A DNA stretch of 64,000 nt from Pseudomonas sp. AFG_SD02_1510_Pfu_092 (GTDB lineage: Bacteria; Pseudomonadota; Gammaproteobacteria; Pseudomonadales; Pseudomonadaceae): NCBI RefSeq assembly GCF_003331055.1, contig NZ_PUQD01000011.1:36503-100502 (forward strand). The letters are read 5' to 3'. Position numbers and translations under genes: made by a program. Under the pieces are notes generated by a model. It saw only the letters and a program-made list of their open reading frames with translations, did no database searches and was not told the origin of the DNA. Shown piece by piece: positions 27,635-37,376 of this stretch. The number at the start of each line of letters is the position of its first letter. Within the stretch, counting starts at the first letter, position 1.

Positions 27635-27692
27635 ACTGCGCAGCAGTCCCAATTCTCCACCCGTATCCCGCCCGATCGGCGCCCTGCTCTGC

Positions 27693-27698
27693 TAGAAT
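27693..27698 (+). promoter_or_regulatory. Possible -10 box for map
   Basis: TAGAAT lies 52 bp before the map start, but I see no good -35 at 16-18 bp. Weak candidate only. Confidence 0.3.
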
Positions 27699-27749
27699 CC
27701 GGCCTTTCCCGTTTGTTCGCGCCGTTTACGGCGCCGTAGAGAGCCTGTA

Positions 27750-28532
27750 ATGACCGTCACCATCAAGACCGCAGAAGACATCGAGAAGATGCGCATCGCC
27801 GGCCGTCTGGCCGCCGAAGTGCTGGAAATGATCGAAGAGCACGTCAAGCCCGGGGTCACCACCGAAGCGCTCGACCGCCTGTGCCATGACTACATCGTCA
27901 ACGTTCAGCAGGCGATCCCGGCACCGCTCAACTACAAGGGCTACCCGAAGTCGATCTGCACCTCGATCAACCATGTGGTCTGCCACGGCATCCCCAACGA
28001 CAAGCCGCTCAAGGACGGTGACACGCTGAACATCGACGTCACCGTGATCAAGGACGGCTACCACGGCGACACCAGCCGCATGTTCCATGTCGGCAACGTG
28101 CCGGTATGGGCCGAGCGCCTGTCCAAGGTCACCCAGGAGTGCATGTACAAGGCCATCGAACTGGTCAGGCCGGGCTGCCGCCTGGGCGACATCGGCGAAG
28201 TGATCCAGAAGCATGCGGAAAAGAACGGCTTCTCGGTGGTACGCGAATTCTGCGGTCACGGCATCGGCAAGGTGTTCCACGAAGAACCACAGATCCTGCA
28301 CTACGGCCGCGCCGGCACCGGCATGGAACTGAAGGAAGGCATGACCTTCACCATCGAACCGATGATCAACCAGGGCAGGGCCGATACCAAGGTGCTGGGC
28401 GACGGCTGGACCGCCATCACCAAGGACCGCAAGCTCTCGGCGCAGTGGGAACACACCCTGGTGGTCACCGCGACCGGCTACGAGATCTTCACCCTGCGCA
28501 AGGACGACACCATCCCGCGCACCTCGGCCTGA
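27750..28532 (+). CDS. map: Type I methionine aminopeptidase
   Basis: A 260-residue cytosolic metalloenzyme that removes the initiator Met from nascent proteins. The pita-bread metal ligands are all visible: two Asp in [16 protein letters not shown], His in [13 protein letters not shown], Glu in [10 protein letters not shown] and Glu in QWEHTLVVT. It lacks a zinc-finger or SH3 extension. It is divergent from rpsB, as in most gammaproteobacteria, and is followed 41 bp later by glnD. Confidence 0.98.
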   Translation: MTVTIKTAEDIEKMRIAGRLAAEVLEMIEEHVKPGVTTEALDRLCHDYIVNVQQAIPAPLNYKGYPKSICTSINHVVCHGIPNDKPLKDGDTLNIDVTVIKDGYHGDTSRMFHVGNVPVWAERLSKVTQECMYKAIELVRPGCRLGDIGEVIQKHAEKNGFSVVREFCGHGIGKVFHEEPQILHYGRAGTGMELKEGMTFTIEPMINQGRADTKVLGDGWTAITKDRKLSAQWEHTLVVTATGYEIFTLRKDDTIPRTSA

Positions 28533-28573
28533 CCGCACTCCGACAGGCCACCCCACGACAGGAACGTGACGCG

Positions 28574-31276
28574 ATGCCCCAGGTGGACCCCGAGCTGTTC
28601 GACCGTGGCCAGTTCCAGGCGGAACTGGCCCTCAAGGCAAGCCCCATCGCCGCCTTCAAGAAGGCCATCCGCCAGGCTGGCGAGGTGCTCGACAGGCGTT
28701 TTCGCAGCGGCAGCGACATCCGCCCGCTGATCCAGGCGCGCGCCTGGCTCGTCGACAACATCCTGCAACAGGCCTGGAACCAGTTCGACTGGGGCGACCA
28801 CAGCGGCATCGCCCTGGTCGCCGTCGGTGGTTACGGGCGCGGCGAACTGCACCCGCACTCGGACATCGACCTGCTGATTCTGCTGGGCGCCGCCGAGCAC
28901 GAGCAGTACCGCGACGCCATCGAACGGTTCCTCACCTTGCTGTGGGACATCGGCCTGGAAGTGGGCCAGAGCGTGCGCACCGTCGACGAATGCGCCGAGC
29001 AGGCCCGCGCCGACCTGACGGTGATCACCAACCTGATGGAAAGCCGCACCATCGCCGGCCCCGAGGCCCTGCGCCAGCGCATGCTGGAGGTGACCAGCAC
29101 CGCGCACATGTGGCCGAGCAAGGACTTCTTCCTGGCCAAGCGCGCCGAACTCAAGGCCCGCCACCACAAGTACAACGACACCGAATACAACCTCGAGCCC
29201 AATGTCAAAGGCTCGCCCGGTGGCCTGCGCGATATCCAGACCGTGCTGTGGGTGGCCCGCCGCCAGTACGGCACCCTCAACCTGCATGCGCTGGCCGGCG
29301 AAGGTTTTTTGCTGGAAAGCGAGAACGAGCTGCTGGCCTCGTCCCAGGACTTTTTGTGGAAGGTGCGCTACGCCCTGCACATGCTGGCCGGGCGCGCCGA
29401 GGACCGCCTGCTGTTCGACCACCAGCGCAGCATCGCCGCGCTGCTGGGCTACAGCGACGACAACCCCAAGCGGGCGATCGAGCAGTTCATGCAGCAGTAC
29501 TACCGGGTGGTGATGAGCATCAGCCAGCTGTGCGACCTGATCATCCAGCACTTCGAGGAGGTGATCCTCGCCGATGACGACAGCGGCACCACCCAGCCGC
29601 TGAATGCGCGCTTCCGCCTGCATGATGGCTATATAGAAGCCACCAGGCCGAACGTGTTCAAGCGCACGCCGTTCGCCATGCTGGAAATCTTCGTGCTGAT
29701 GGCCCAGCACCCCGAGATCAAGGGCGTACGTGCCGACACCGTGCGCCTGCTGCGTGAACACCGCCACCTGATCGACGACACGTTCCGCACCGATATCCGC
29801 AATACCAGCCTGTTCATCGAGCTGTTCAAGTGCGAAATCGGCATCCACCGCAACCTGCGGCGGATGAACCGCTACGGCATCCTCGGCCGCTACCTGCCGG
29901 AGTTCGGCCTGATCGTCGGGCAGATGCAGCACGACCTGTTCCACATCTATACGGTCGATGCGCACACCCTCAACCTCATCAAGCACCTGCGCAAGCTGCA
30001 ATACACGCCGGTGTCCGAGAAATTCCCGCTGGCCAGCAAGCTCATGGGCCGCCTGCCCAAGCCCGAGCTGATCTACCTCGCCGGCCTGTACCACGACATC
30101 GGCAAGGGCCGCCAGGGCGACCATTCCGAGCTGGGCGCGGTGGATGCGCAGAAGTTCTGCGAACGCCACCAGTTGCCGGCCTGGGACAGCCGGCTGATCG
30201 TCTGGCTGGTGCAGAACCACCTGGTGATGTCGACCACCGCTCAGCGCAAGGACCTGTCCGACCCGCAGGTAATCAACGATTTTGCCCTGCACGTGGGCGA
30301 TGAGACGCGCCTGGACTACCTGTACGTGCTGACCGTGGCCGACATCAACGCCACCAACCCCAGCCTGTGGAACTCGTGGCGGGCCAGCCTGCTGCGCCAG
30401 CTGTATACCGAGACCAAGCGCGCCCTGCGCCGTGGCCTGGAAAACCCGCTGGACCGCGAGGAGCAGATTCGCCAGACCCAGTCGGCGGCGCTGGACATCC
30501 TGGTGCGCGAGGGCACCGACCCGGACGACGTCGAGCAGCTGTGGTCGCAGCTGGGCGATGACTACTTCCTCAAGCACAACGCCGCCGATGTGGCCTGGCA
30601 CAGTGATGCGATTCTCCAGCAGCCGGCCGATGGCGGGCCGCTGGTGCTGATCAAGGAAACCACCCAGCGCGAGTTCGAAGGTGGCACGCAGATCTTCATC
30701 TACGCCCCCGACCAGCACGACTTCTTTGCCGTGACGGTGGCCGCCATGTCGCAGCTGAACCTGAACATTCATGATGCGCGGATCATCACCTCGAGCAGCC
30801 AGTTCACCCTCGACACCTACATCGTGCTGGACAACGACGGCGGCTCGATTGGCGACAACCCGCAGCGGGTCAGGCAGATTCGCGACGGCCTGACCGAAGC
30901 GCTGCGCAACCCCGAGGACTACCCGACCATCATCCAGCGCCGGGTACCGCGGCAATTGAAGCACTTCGACTTCCCGCCGCAGGTGACCATTCTCAACGAT
31001 GCCCAGCGGCCGGTGACCATCCTCGAAATCACCGCGCCCGATCGCCCAGGCCTGCTGGCCCGGCTGGGGCGGATCTTCCTCGAGTTCGACCTGTCGCTGC
31101 AGAACGCCAAGATCGCCACCCTTGGCGAGCGGGTGGAAGACGTGTTCTTCATCACCGATGCCGACAACCAGCCGCTGTCCGACCCACAGCTGTGCAGCCG
31201 CCTGCAGGAAGCCATCGTCCAGCAGCTGCAGGCCGGCCAGGCCAGTGATGCCAGCCCGACCCGCGTGACTTTTTAA
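28574..31276 (+). CDS. glnD: Bifunctional uridylyltransferase/uridylyl-removing enzyme GlnD
   Basis: A 900-residue nitrogen sensor that uridylylates PII protein when glutamine is low and deuridylylates it when glutamine is high. Domains in order: nucleotidyltransferase with [17 protein letters not shown] (about residues 88-104), an HD hydrolase domain with [17 protein letters not shown] near 505, and two C-terminal ACT glutamine-sensing domains (about 710-790 and 820-895, for example [18 protein letters not shown]). The ATG at 28574 (MPQVDPELF) gives the usual pseudomonad length. An open frame upstream is map read in another frame. Confidence 0.98.
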   Translation: MPQVDPELFDRGQFQAELALKASPIAAFKKAIRQAGEVLDRRFRSGSDIRPLIQARAWLVDNILQQAWNQFDWGDHSGIALVAVGGYGRGELHPHSDIDLLILLGAAEHEQYRDAIERFLTLLWDIGLEVGQSVRTVDECAEQARADLTVITNLMESRTIAGPEALRQRMLEVTSTAHMWPSKDFFLAKRAELKARHHKYNDTEYNLEPNVKGSPGGLRDIQTVLWVARRQYGTLNLHALAGEGFLLESENELLASSQDFLWKVRYALHMLAGRAEDRLLFDHQRSIAALLGYSDDNPKRAIEQFMQQYYRVVMSISQLCDLIIQHFEEVILADDDSGTTQPLNARFRLHDGYIEATRPNVFKRTPFAMLEIFVLMAQHPEIKGVRADTVRLLREHRHLIDDTFRTDIRNTSLFIELFKCEIGIHRNLRRMNRYGILGRYLPEFGLIVGQMQHDLFHIYTVDAHTLNLIKHLRKLQYTPVSEKFPLASKLMGRLPKPELIYLAGLYHDIGKGRQGDHSELGAVDAQKFCERHQLPAWDSRLIVWLVQNHLVMSTTAQRKDLSDPQVINDFALHVGDETRLDYLYVLTVADINATNPSLWNSWRASLLRQLYTETKRALRRGLENPLDREEQIRQTQSAALDILVREGTDPDDVEQLWSQLGDDYFLKHNAADVAWHSDAILQQPADGGPLVLIKETTQREFEGGTQIFIYAPDQHDFFAVTVAAMSQLNLNIHDARIITSSSQFTLDTYIVLDNDGGSIGDNPQRVRQIRDGLTEALRNPEDYPTIIQRRVPRQLKHFDFPPQVTILNDAQRPVTILEITAPDRPGLLARLGRIFLEFDLSLQNAKIATLGERVEDVFFITDADNQPLSDPQLCSRLQEAIVQQLQAGQASDASPTRVTF

Positions 31277-31306
31277 CGATTAGACGATTGACGAGACCTT
31301 GCGCCG

Positions 31307-32503
31307 ATGAACCATGCCTTGACCCAGCTTCAGCCCTACCCGTTCGAGAAACTGCGCGCCCTGCTGGGCAGCGTGAAACCGACGGCGGACAAACGCGCCA
31401 TCGCCCTGTCGATCGGTGAGCCGAAGCACGAATCGCCGGCGTTCGTCGCCCAGGCCATGGCCGACAACCTCGACAAGCTGGCGGTGTACCCGAGCACCCT
31501 CGGCCTGCCAGCCCTGCGCCAGGCCATCGGCCAGTGGTGCGAACGGCGCTTCGGCGTGCCGGCCGGCTGGCTGGATGCCGACCGCCACATCCTGCCGGTC
31601 AATGGTACCCGTGAGGCGCTGTTCGCCTTCACCCAAGCCGTGGTCAACCGCGCCGATGACGGCCTGGTGGTCAGCCCCAACCCGTTCTACCAGATCTACG
31701 AAGGCGCGGCCCTGCTGGCCGGTGCCACCCCGCATTACCTGCCCTGCCTGGAAGACAACGGCTTCAACCCGGACTTCGATGCCGTACCGGCCGAGGTGTG
31801 GAAGCGCTGCCAGATCCTGTTCCTGTGCTCGCCGGGCAACCCGACCGGCGCGCTGGTGCCGATGGACACCCTGAAGAAGCTGATTGCGCTGGCCGATGAG
31901 CACGACTTCGTGATCGCCGCCGACGAGTGCTACAGCGAGCTGTACTTCGACGAAGACGCGCCGCCACCGGGCCTGCTGAGCGCCTGCGCCGAACTCGGCC
32001 GCAGCGATTTTGCGCGCTGCGTGGTGTTCCACAGCCTGTCCAAGCGCTCCAACCTGCCGGGCCTGCGTTCGGGCTTCGTCGCCGGTGACGCGTCGATCAT
32101 CAAGCCGTTCCTGCTGTACCGCACCTACCACGGCTGCGCCATGCCGGTACAAACCCAGCTGGCCAGTATCGCCGCCTGGCAGGACGAGGCGCATGTGCGT
32201 GAGAACCGTGACCAGTACCGCGCCAAGTACGACGCGGTGCTGGAAATCCTGCAGCCGGTGCTGGATGTGCAGCGCCCGGATGGCAGTTTCTACCTATGGG
32301 CCAAGGTGCCAGGTGGCGATGCCGAGTTCACCCGTGACCTGTTCGAAGCCCAGCATGTGACGGTGGTGCCAGGCTCGTACCTGTCGCGTGAAGTGGACGG
32401 CGTGAACCCCGGCGCCGGGCGTGTGCGCATGGCACTGGTCGCACCGCTGGCCGAGTGCATCGAGGCTGCGCAGCGGATTCGCGAATTCTTGCAGAACCGC
32501 TGA
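31307..32503 (+). CDS. dapC: N-succinyldiaminopimelate aminotransferase
   Basis: A 398-residue PLP-dependent class I/II aminotransferase converting N-succinyl-2-amino-6-ketopimelate to N-succinyl-diaminopimelate in lysine and peptidoglycan synthesis. The PLP-lysine region is HSLSKRSNLPGLRSGFVAGD, with CSPGNPTGALVP and a C-terminal GRVRMALV substrate Arg. It follows glnD by 30 bp. DapD (35055-36089) and DapE (41584-42735) act just before and just after it, which supports the dapC assignment over a generic aminotransferase. Confidence 0.93.
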   Translation: MNHALTQLQPYPFEKLRALLGSVKPTADKRAIALSIGEPKHESPAFVAQAMADNLDKLAVYPSTLGLPALRQAIGQWCERRFGVPAGWLDADRHILPVNGTREALFAFTQAVVNRADDGLVVSPNPFYQIYEGAALLAGATPHYLPCLEDNGFNPDFDAVPAEVWKRCQILFLCSPGNPTGALVPMDTLKKLIALADEHDFVIAADECYSELYFDEDAPPPGLLSACAELGRSDFARCVVFHSLSKRSNLPGLRSGFVAGDASIIKPFLLYRTYHGCAMPVQTQLASIAAWQDEAHVRENRDQYRAKYDAVLEILQPVLDVQRPDGSFYLWAKVPGGDAEFTRDLFEAQHVTVVPGSYLSREVDGVNPGAGRVRMALVAPLAECIEAAQRIREFLQNR

Positions 32504-32511
32504 TAGCCCCA

Positions 32512-32580
32512 TTCGCGGGCATGCCCGCTCCCACACCTGAAAGCTGTGCAATATCTGTGGGAGCGGGCGTGCCCGCGAAC
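32512..32580. repeat. Paired REP element (GGGCATGCCCGC class)
   Basis: Inverted arms at 32512-32539 and 32553-32580 (TTCGCGGGCATGCCCGCTCC and complement) lie between the convergent dapC and antiporter genes. A variant of the TGTGGGAGCGGG family with GCATGCCC in place of GTTCACCC. Confidence 0.85.
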
Positions 32581-32594
32581 GGCCTTGAACCGGT

Positions 32595-34241
32595 CTACCG
32601 GACCTGCCCCAGGTTCGCCTCACTCATGTCCAGCTCACCCAGCACCTGCCGCACCACCTCATCCCCCACCAGATGCTGGCGATGCAGGTTGTACAGTTCC
32701 AGCCGCTGTGCCCGCAGCGCCCGCAAGCGCAAGCGCCGCTCCAGCAGGTCCATCTGCTGTGCCAGGGCCTTGGCTTCGGCCGTGTCGTTGTAACTGTCCA
32801 GCTCGTCCCGGTATTCGGCCATCAGTCGCGCTTTAAGCTCAGTCGCCAGGGTCGCCTGTGCGGCATCTTGCGGCGCCGCACTGTCGATCACTTCCTCTGC
32901 CTCCAGGGCATGGATCGCCGCCTCCGCAGTGCGCCGCCAAGCCTCCTGCACTTCCTGATGCAGGCGCTCGTCCGGGCTCCTGGTCACCCCACGCAGCAGC
33001 AGCGGCAGGGCGACACAGGCACCGATCAACGACAGCAGGATCACCCCGGCGGCAATGAAGATCAGCAGGTCCCGCTCCGGGAAGGCCTTGCCCGCCCCCA
33101 TCAGCAACGGGATCGACATCACACCGGCCAAGGTCACCGCACCGCGCACCCCGCCGAGGGTCAGCAGCCAGCAGGAACGCGCGGTCGGCATCAGCACCAG
33201 CGCCGGCTTGCCGCGCCAGCGGCGCACCACGCCGATCGAACGCCAGATGCTCTGCACCCAGACGAAGCGCAGCAGGATCAACGCGGCAAAGATCGCCAGC
33301 ACATCCAGGCAGCGCCAGGCCAGGGTCGGCCACACAGTAGCTTCGTGGCTGACCACCGCCTTGATGATGTCCGGCAGTTGCAGGCCCAGCAGCAGGAAGA
33401 TCAGGCCGTTGAAGGCGAACTCCAGCAGCGACCAGACGCTGCGGTTGAGCAGGCGGGTGCTGGTCTGCCGGGGCAACAGGTCGAGCCAGCTCTGCATCAT
33501 GCCGGCCGCTACCGCCGAGAGGATGCCCGACACCCCCAGGCGCTCGGCCAGCACATAGGCAGCGAACGGCAACAACAGCATGAACACCACGTGGGTGGCA
33601 GGGTCATCCCAGCCACGGGCGATCATCCAGGCGCGCAGGCGGCCGATCAGCCAGCTCAGGGCCACGCCCACCGCCAGGCCGCCGAGGGCGACCAGGACAA
33701 AGCTGAAGCTGGCATCGGCCAGCGAGAACGCCCCGGTGATGGCTGCGGCCAGGGCAAACTTGAAGGTCACCAGGCCCGTGGCGTCGTTCATCAGCGCTTC
33801 GCCCTGCAGCATGTGCATCAGCGGTGTCGGCAGACGGTCCTGGGTAATTGCCGACACCGCCACGGCATCGGTCGGCGACAACACGGCGGCCAAGGCGAAG
33901 GCCACCGGCAACGGGATGCTCGGCATCAGCCAGTGGATGAAGTAGCCGGCGCCGACCACGGTGAACAGCACCAGGCCCACGGCCAGCGCCACCACTGGCC
34001 CGCGAATGCGCCACAGTTCACGCTTGGGGATGCGCCAGCCGTCGGCGAACAGCAGTGGCGGCAGGAACAGGAACAGGAACAACTCAGGGTCCAGGGCCAC
34101 ATGCAGGCCCAGCGTCGGCCAGGCCAGCAAGGCACCAGCGGCAATCTGCACCAGCGGCAAGGGCAGCGGGATCATGCGACCGACCAGCTTCGACACGCTG
34201 ACCAGCGTCAGCAGGATGAGAACGGTGTAGGCGGACTGCAT
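32595..34241 (-). CDS. Na+/H+ antiporter of the CPA1 (NhaP) type
   Basis: A 548-residue polytopic inner-membrane protein of the cation/proton antiporter family, probably exporting Na+ (or K+) in exchange for H+. About 12 hydrophobic segments span residues 1-400 (for example LSPTDAVAVSA, a conserved CPA1 Asp motif near 135). A charged cytoplasmic tail of about 130 residues follows, rich in Glu, Ala and Arg. The ATG at 34241 has AAGGAAG nine bases upstream and is preferred over an ATG 18 codons earlier. It resembles PA3660 of P. aeruginosa by position. Ion specificity cannot be read from sequence. Confidence 0.88.
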   Translation of the reverse strand: MQSAYTVLILLTLVSVSKLVGRMIPLPLPLVQIAAGALLAWPTLGLHVALDPELFLFLFLPPLLFADGWRIPKRELWRIRGPVVALAVGLVLFTVVGAGYFIHWLMPSIPLPVAFALAAVLSPTDAVAVSAITQDRLPTPLMHMLQGEALMNDATGLVTFKFALAAAITGAFSLADASFSFVLVALGGLAVGVALSWLIGRLRAWMIARGWDDPATHVVFMLLLPFAAYVLAERLGVSGILSAVAAGMMQSWLDLLPRQTSTRLLNRSVWSLLEFAFNGLIFLLLGLQLPDIIKAVVSHEATVWPTLAWRCLDVLAIFAALILLRFVWVQSIWRSIGVVRRWRGKPALVLMPTARSCWLLTLGGVRGAVTLAGVMSIPLLMGAGKAFPERDLLIFIAAGVILLSLIGACVALPLLLRGVTRSPDERLHQEVQEAWRRTAEAAIHALEAEEVIDSAAPQDAAQATLATELKARLMAEYRDELDSYNDTAEAKALAQQMDLLERRLRLRALRAQRLELYNLHRQHLVGDEVVRQVLGELDMSEANLGQVR

Positions 34242-34675
34242 CCGGGAAAGCTTCCTTTGTGAACCATAAACGACAACAGGGCGAAACATCGCCATTGAAA
34301 CAATATGTTAGCGGTGCTTGGCGATTGCGGGCCGCTGCACGATAGTCGCAGGTGGCTGGGGAATATGTAACATGATGATACTTCGGTTGGGGGCGTGGGC
34401 CTGCCGTCAGTCTTGCAGCGCCTATGAGACCGAGCGATATCGCGTCGTACAAACAAGGCGGTCGCGCGCGCTTGGCACAGGATGGACTGGCCCGAAACAA
34501 ATGTGGGAGCGGCCTTGCGTCGCGATGCGCCGCGCGGGCGGCGCTCGATCTCACAGGCGCTGCAAGACTCAAGGCAAGCACACCCGTGGCGCTCACAACT
34601 TCGTTCCCGCATAATCCCGCGACTGAAATCGGAAAACGGAGAGATTGGGGCAGCCTGTGATCCCCAATGCGCACA
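34242..34675. other. 434-bp intergenic region with a third repeat type
   Basis: No gene is supported here. The region separates the divergent antiporter and ArsC-like genes. It holds an imperfect 28-nt inverted repeat (34409-34436 and 34542-34569) and a lone TGTGGGAGCGGCC element near 34502. The base composition of 34260-34500 is more AT-rich than its surroundings. Confidence 0.6.
34409..34569. repeat. Imperfect 28-nt inverted repeat flanking a 105-bp spacer
   Basis: AGTCTTGCAGCGCCTATGAG (start of the left arm, 34409-34436) pairs with the arm at 34542-34569 (ending AGGCGCTGCAAGACT) with two mismatches. The spacer contains a half REP-like unit (TGTGGGAGCGGCCTTGCGTC). This differs in sequence and spacing from the other REP pairs of the window. 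Confidence 0.75.
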
Positions 34676-35023
34676 ATGACCTACACGCTCTACGGCATCA
34701 AAGCCTGTGACACCATGAAAAAGGCACGTACCTGGCTCGACGACCAGGCCATCGCCTACGAATTCCATGACTACAAGACCCAAGGCATCGACCGTGACAG
34801 CCTGAACCGCTGGTGCGACGAACACGGCTGGGAAGTCATCCTCAACCGTGCCGGCACCACCTTCCGCAAGCTGGACGACGCCAGCAAGGCCGACCTCGAT
34901 CAGGCCAAGGCCGTCGAACTGATGCTGGCCCAGCCGTCGATGATCAAGCGCCCGGTGCTCGACCTTGGCGCGCGTACCCTGGTGGGTTTCAAGCCTGACC
35001 TGTACGCCGCTGCCCTGGCCTGA
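34676..35023 (+). CDS. ArsC-family reductase-like protein (YffB/Spx type)
   Basis: A 115-residue thioredoxin-fold protein of the ArsC/Spx superfamily (COG1393). The N-terminal YGIKACDTMKKARTWLDD has a single conserved Cys, and RAGTTFRKLDD and MIKRPVLDLG follow the family pattern. The YffB branch is usually described as a glutathione-dependent thiol reductase; arsenate reduction is not established for it. I chose the ATG at 34676 (MTYTLYG) over one three codons upstream because it matches family N-termini. It is 31 bp ahead of dapD, so the two are probably co-transcribed. Confidence 0.85.
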   Translation: MTYTLYGIKACDTMKKARTWLDDQAIAYEFHDYKTQGIDRDSLNRWCDEHGWEVILNRAGTTFRKLDDASKADLDQAKAVELMLAQPSMIKRPVLDLGARTLVGFKPDLYAAALA

Positions 35024-35054
35024 GCTTCTACCCTATTTCGCACGAGGTAATCAC

Positions 35055-36089
35055 ATGTCCAATACCCTGTTCAGCCTGGCCTTCGGTGTCGGCTCCCAGA
35101 ACCGCCAGGGCGCCTGGCTGGAAGTGTTCTACGCACAACCGCTGCTCAACCCGAGCGTCGAACTGATCGCCGCGGTCGCCCCTGTTCTCGGTTACCAGGG
35201 TGGCAACCAGGCCATCGCCTTCAGCAACGCCCAGGCCGCCCAGCTGGCCGAAGCCGTGAAGGGCGTGGACGCCGCCCAGGCCGCGCTGCTGACCCGCCTG
35301 GCCGAAAGCCACAAGCCGCTGGTCGCCACCCTGCTGGCCGAAGACGCCGCGCTGACCTCGACCCCAGAGGCCTACCTCAAGCTGCACCTGCTGTCGCACC
35401 GCCTGGTCAAGCCGCACGGCGTGAGCCTGGCCGGCATCTTCCCGCTGCTGCCGAACGTGGCCTGGACCAACCAGGGCGCGGTCGACCTGGCCGAACTGGC
35501 CGAGCTGCAACTGGAAGCGCGCCTGAAAGGCGAGCTGCTGGAAGTGTTCTCGGTGGACAAGTTCCCGAAAATGACCGACTACGTGGTCCCGGCCGGCGTG
35601 CGTATCGCCGACACCGCCCGTGTGCGCCTGGGCGCCTACATCGGCGAAGGCACCACCATCATGCACGAAGGCTTCGTCAACTTTAACGCTGGCACCGAAG
35701 GCCCGGGCATGATCGAAGGCCGCGTTTCCGCTGGCGTATTCGTCGGCAAGGGCTCGGACCTGGGCGGCGGCTGCTCGACCATGGGCACCCTGTCCGGTGG
35801 CGGCAACATCGTCATCAAGGTCGGCGAAGGCTGCCTGATCGGCGCCAACGCCGGTATCGGCATCCCGCTGGGCGACCGCAACACCGTCGAAGCCGGCCTG
35901 TACATCACCGCCGGCACCAAGGTGAACCTGCTGGACGAGCACAACGAGCTGGTCAAAGTGGTCAAGGCCCGCGACCTGGCCGGCCAGACCGACCTGCTGT
36001 TCCGCCGCAACTCGCTGAACGGCGCGGTGGAGTGCAAGACCCACAAGTCGGCCATCGAGCTGAACGAGGCGCTGCACGCGCACAACTGA
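35055..36089 (+). CDS. dapD: 2,3,4,5-tetrahydropyridine-2,6-dicarboxylate N-succinyltransferase
   Basis: A 344-residue trimeric acyltransferase that succinylates tetrahydrodipicolinate, the first step of the succinylase branch of lysine/DAP synthesis. It is the long pseudomonad form. A left-handed beta-helix of hexapeptide repeats covers about residues 180-290 (VRLGAYIGEGTTIMHEGF, GGNIVIKVGEGCLIGANAG), after an N-terminal alpha-beta domain. The ATG at 35055 has GAGG upstream. A strong terminator hairpin follows 28 bp past the stop. Confidence 0.97.
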   Translation: MSNTLFSLAFGVGSQNRQGAWLEVFYAQPLLNPSVELIAAVAPVLGYQGGNQAIAFSNAQAAQLAEAVKGVDAAQAALLTRLAESHKPLVATLLAEDAALTSTPEAYLKLHLLSHRLVKPHGVSLAGIFPLLPNVAWTNQGAVDLAELAELQLEARLKGELLEVFSVDKFPKMTDYVVPAGVRIADTARVRLGAYIGEGTTIMHEGFVNFNAGTEGPGMIEGRVSAGVFVGKGSDLGGGCSTMGTLSGGGNIVIKVGEGCLIGANAGIGIPLGDRNTVEAGLYITAGTKVNLLDEHNELVKVVKARDLAGQTDLLFRRNSLNGAVECKTHKSAIELNEALHAHN

Positions 36090-36116
36090 GAACCCTCGGC
36101 GGTTTGAAGTGTTAAG

Positions 36117-36151
36117 ATCGGGTCTGGCGCCAAGGTGCCAGACCCGATTTT
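36117..36151 (+). terminator. Intrinsic terminator after dapD
   Basis: A perfect 12-bp stem (ATCGGGTCTGGC, 36117-36128; GCCAGACCCGAT, 36137-36148) with an eight-base loop, followed by TTT. It ends 20 bp before the csdA start, so csdA needs its own promoter or read-through. Confidence 0.75.
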
Positions 36152-36170
36152 CATTCCAGGCCCCGCGACC

Positions 36171-37376
36171 ATGTTCCAGCCCTCCCCCTGGCGTGCCGAT
36201 TTCCCCGCCATCGCCGCCCTGCAACGGCAGCACCAGACCTACCTGGACAGCGCCGCCACCACCCAGAAGCCGCAAGCCCTGCTCAATGCCCTGAGCCATT
36301 ACTACGGGCATGGCGCAGCCAACGTGCACCGTGCCCAGCACTTGCCCGGCGCACTGGCGACCCAGGCCTTCGAAACCAGCCGCGACAAGGTCGCCGCCTG
36401 GCTCAACGCCGCGCAATCAGGGCAGATCATCTTCACCCATGGCGCCACCTCGGCGCTTAACTTGCTGGCCTATGGCCTGGAGCACCGCTTCGAAGCCGGT
36501 GACGAAATCGCCGTCAGTGCCCTGGAGCACCATGCCAACCTGCTGCCCTGGCAACAACTGGCGCAGCGACGCAACCTGCGCCTCGTGGTGCTGCCGCTGG
36601 ACGCCCATGGCCGCATCGACCTGGAGCAGGCGCTACAGCTGATCGGCCCACGCACCCGGGTGCTGGCGGTCAGCCAGCTGTCCAACGTGCTGGGTACCTG
36701 GCAGCCGCTGCCGGCGCTGCTGGCGCATGCCCGCGCCCAAGGCGCGCTGACCGTGATCGACGGCGCCCAGGGCGTGGTGCATGGGCGCCATGATGTGCAG
36801 CAACTGGGTTGCGACTTCTATGTGTTCTCCAGCCACAAGCTGTACGGCCCGGAAGGCGTTGGCGTGCTGTATGGCCGCAGCCAGGCGCTGACGCTGCTGC
36901 GCCACTGGCAGTTCGGTGGCGAAATGGTGCAACTGGCCGAATACCAGAGCGCCAGCTTTCGCCCGGCCCCGTTGGGCTTTGAGGCCGGCACCCCACCAAT
37001 TGCCGGGGTGATTGGCCTGGGCGCGACCCTGGATTACCTGGCCAGCCTGGATGCGCAGGCAGTCGAAGCCCATGAAACCCGGCTGCACCAGCACCTGCTG
37101 GGCGGCCTGGCGGATCGCGAGGGCGTGCGCATTCTCGGCACGCCACAGGCGGCCCTTGCCAGTTTCGTCATCGAAGGGGTGCACAACGCCGACATCGCCC
37201 ACCTGCTGACCGAGCAAGGCATTGCCGTGCGTGCCGGGCATCACTGTGCCATGCCGCTGTTGCAAGGCCTGGGCCTGGAGGGCGCGATCCGGGTGTCGTT
37301 GGCGCTGTATAGCGACAGCGATGACTTGCAGCGTTTCTTCGAGGCGCTGGATCAAGGCCTGGAGTTGCTGCGATGA
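36171..37376 (+). CDS. csdA: Cysteine desulfurase, CsdA/SufS type
   Basis: A 401-residue PLP enzyme that takes sulfur from cysteine as a persulfide. The PLP lysine is in SSHKLYGPEGVGVLYG (about residue 225), and the persulfide Cys is in VRAGHHCAMPLLQ (about 360). The N-terminal DFPAIAAL...YLDSAATTQKP matches the class II SufS/CsdA group. The chosen ATG at 36171 begins MFQPSPWR; an upstream ATG would run into the dapD terminator. The stop overlaps the csdE start (ATGA). No other suf genes are near, so CsdA fits better than SufS. Confidence 0.9.
   Translation: MFQPSPWRADFPAIAALQRQHQTYLDSAATTQKPQALLNALSHYYGHGAANVHRAQHLPGALATQAFETSRDKVAAWLNAAQSGQIIFTHGATSALNLLAYGLEHRFEAGDEIAVSALEHHANLLPWQQLAQRRNLRLVVLPLDAHGRIDLEQALQLIGPRTRVLAVSQLSNVLGTWQPLPALLAHARAQGALTVIDGAQGVVHGRHDVQQLGCDFYVFSSHKLYGPEGVGVLYGRSQALTLLRHWQFGGEMVQLAEYQSASFRPAPLGFEAGTPPIAGVIGLGATLDYLASLDAQAVEAHETRLHQHLLGGLADREGVRILGTPQAALASFVIEGVHNADIAHLLTEQGIAVRAGHHCAMPLLQGLGLEGAIRVSLALYSDSDDLQRFFEALDQGLELLR

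Noticed and set aside
28478..30964. Long minus-strand open frame opposite glnD
   Set aside because: Same antisense effect; glnD on the plus strand has full family domains.
34676..35023. Arsenate reductase and arsenic-resistance locus
   Set aside because: No arsB, arsR or arsH nearby, and the sequence is of the YffB/Spx-like branch linked to dapD.
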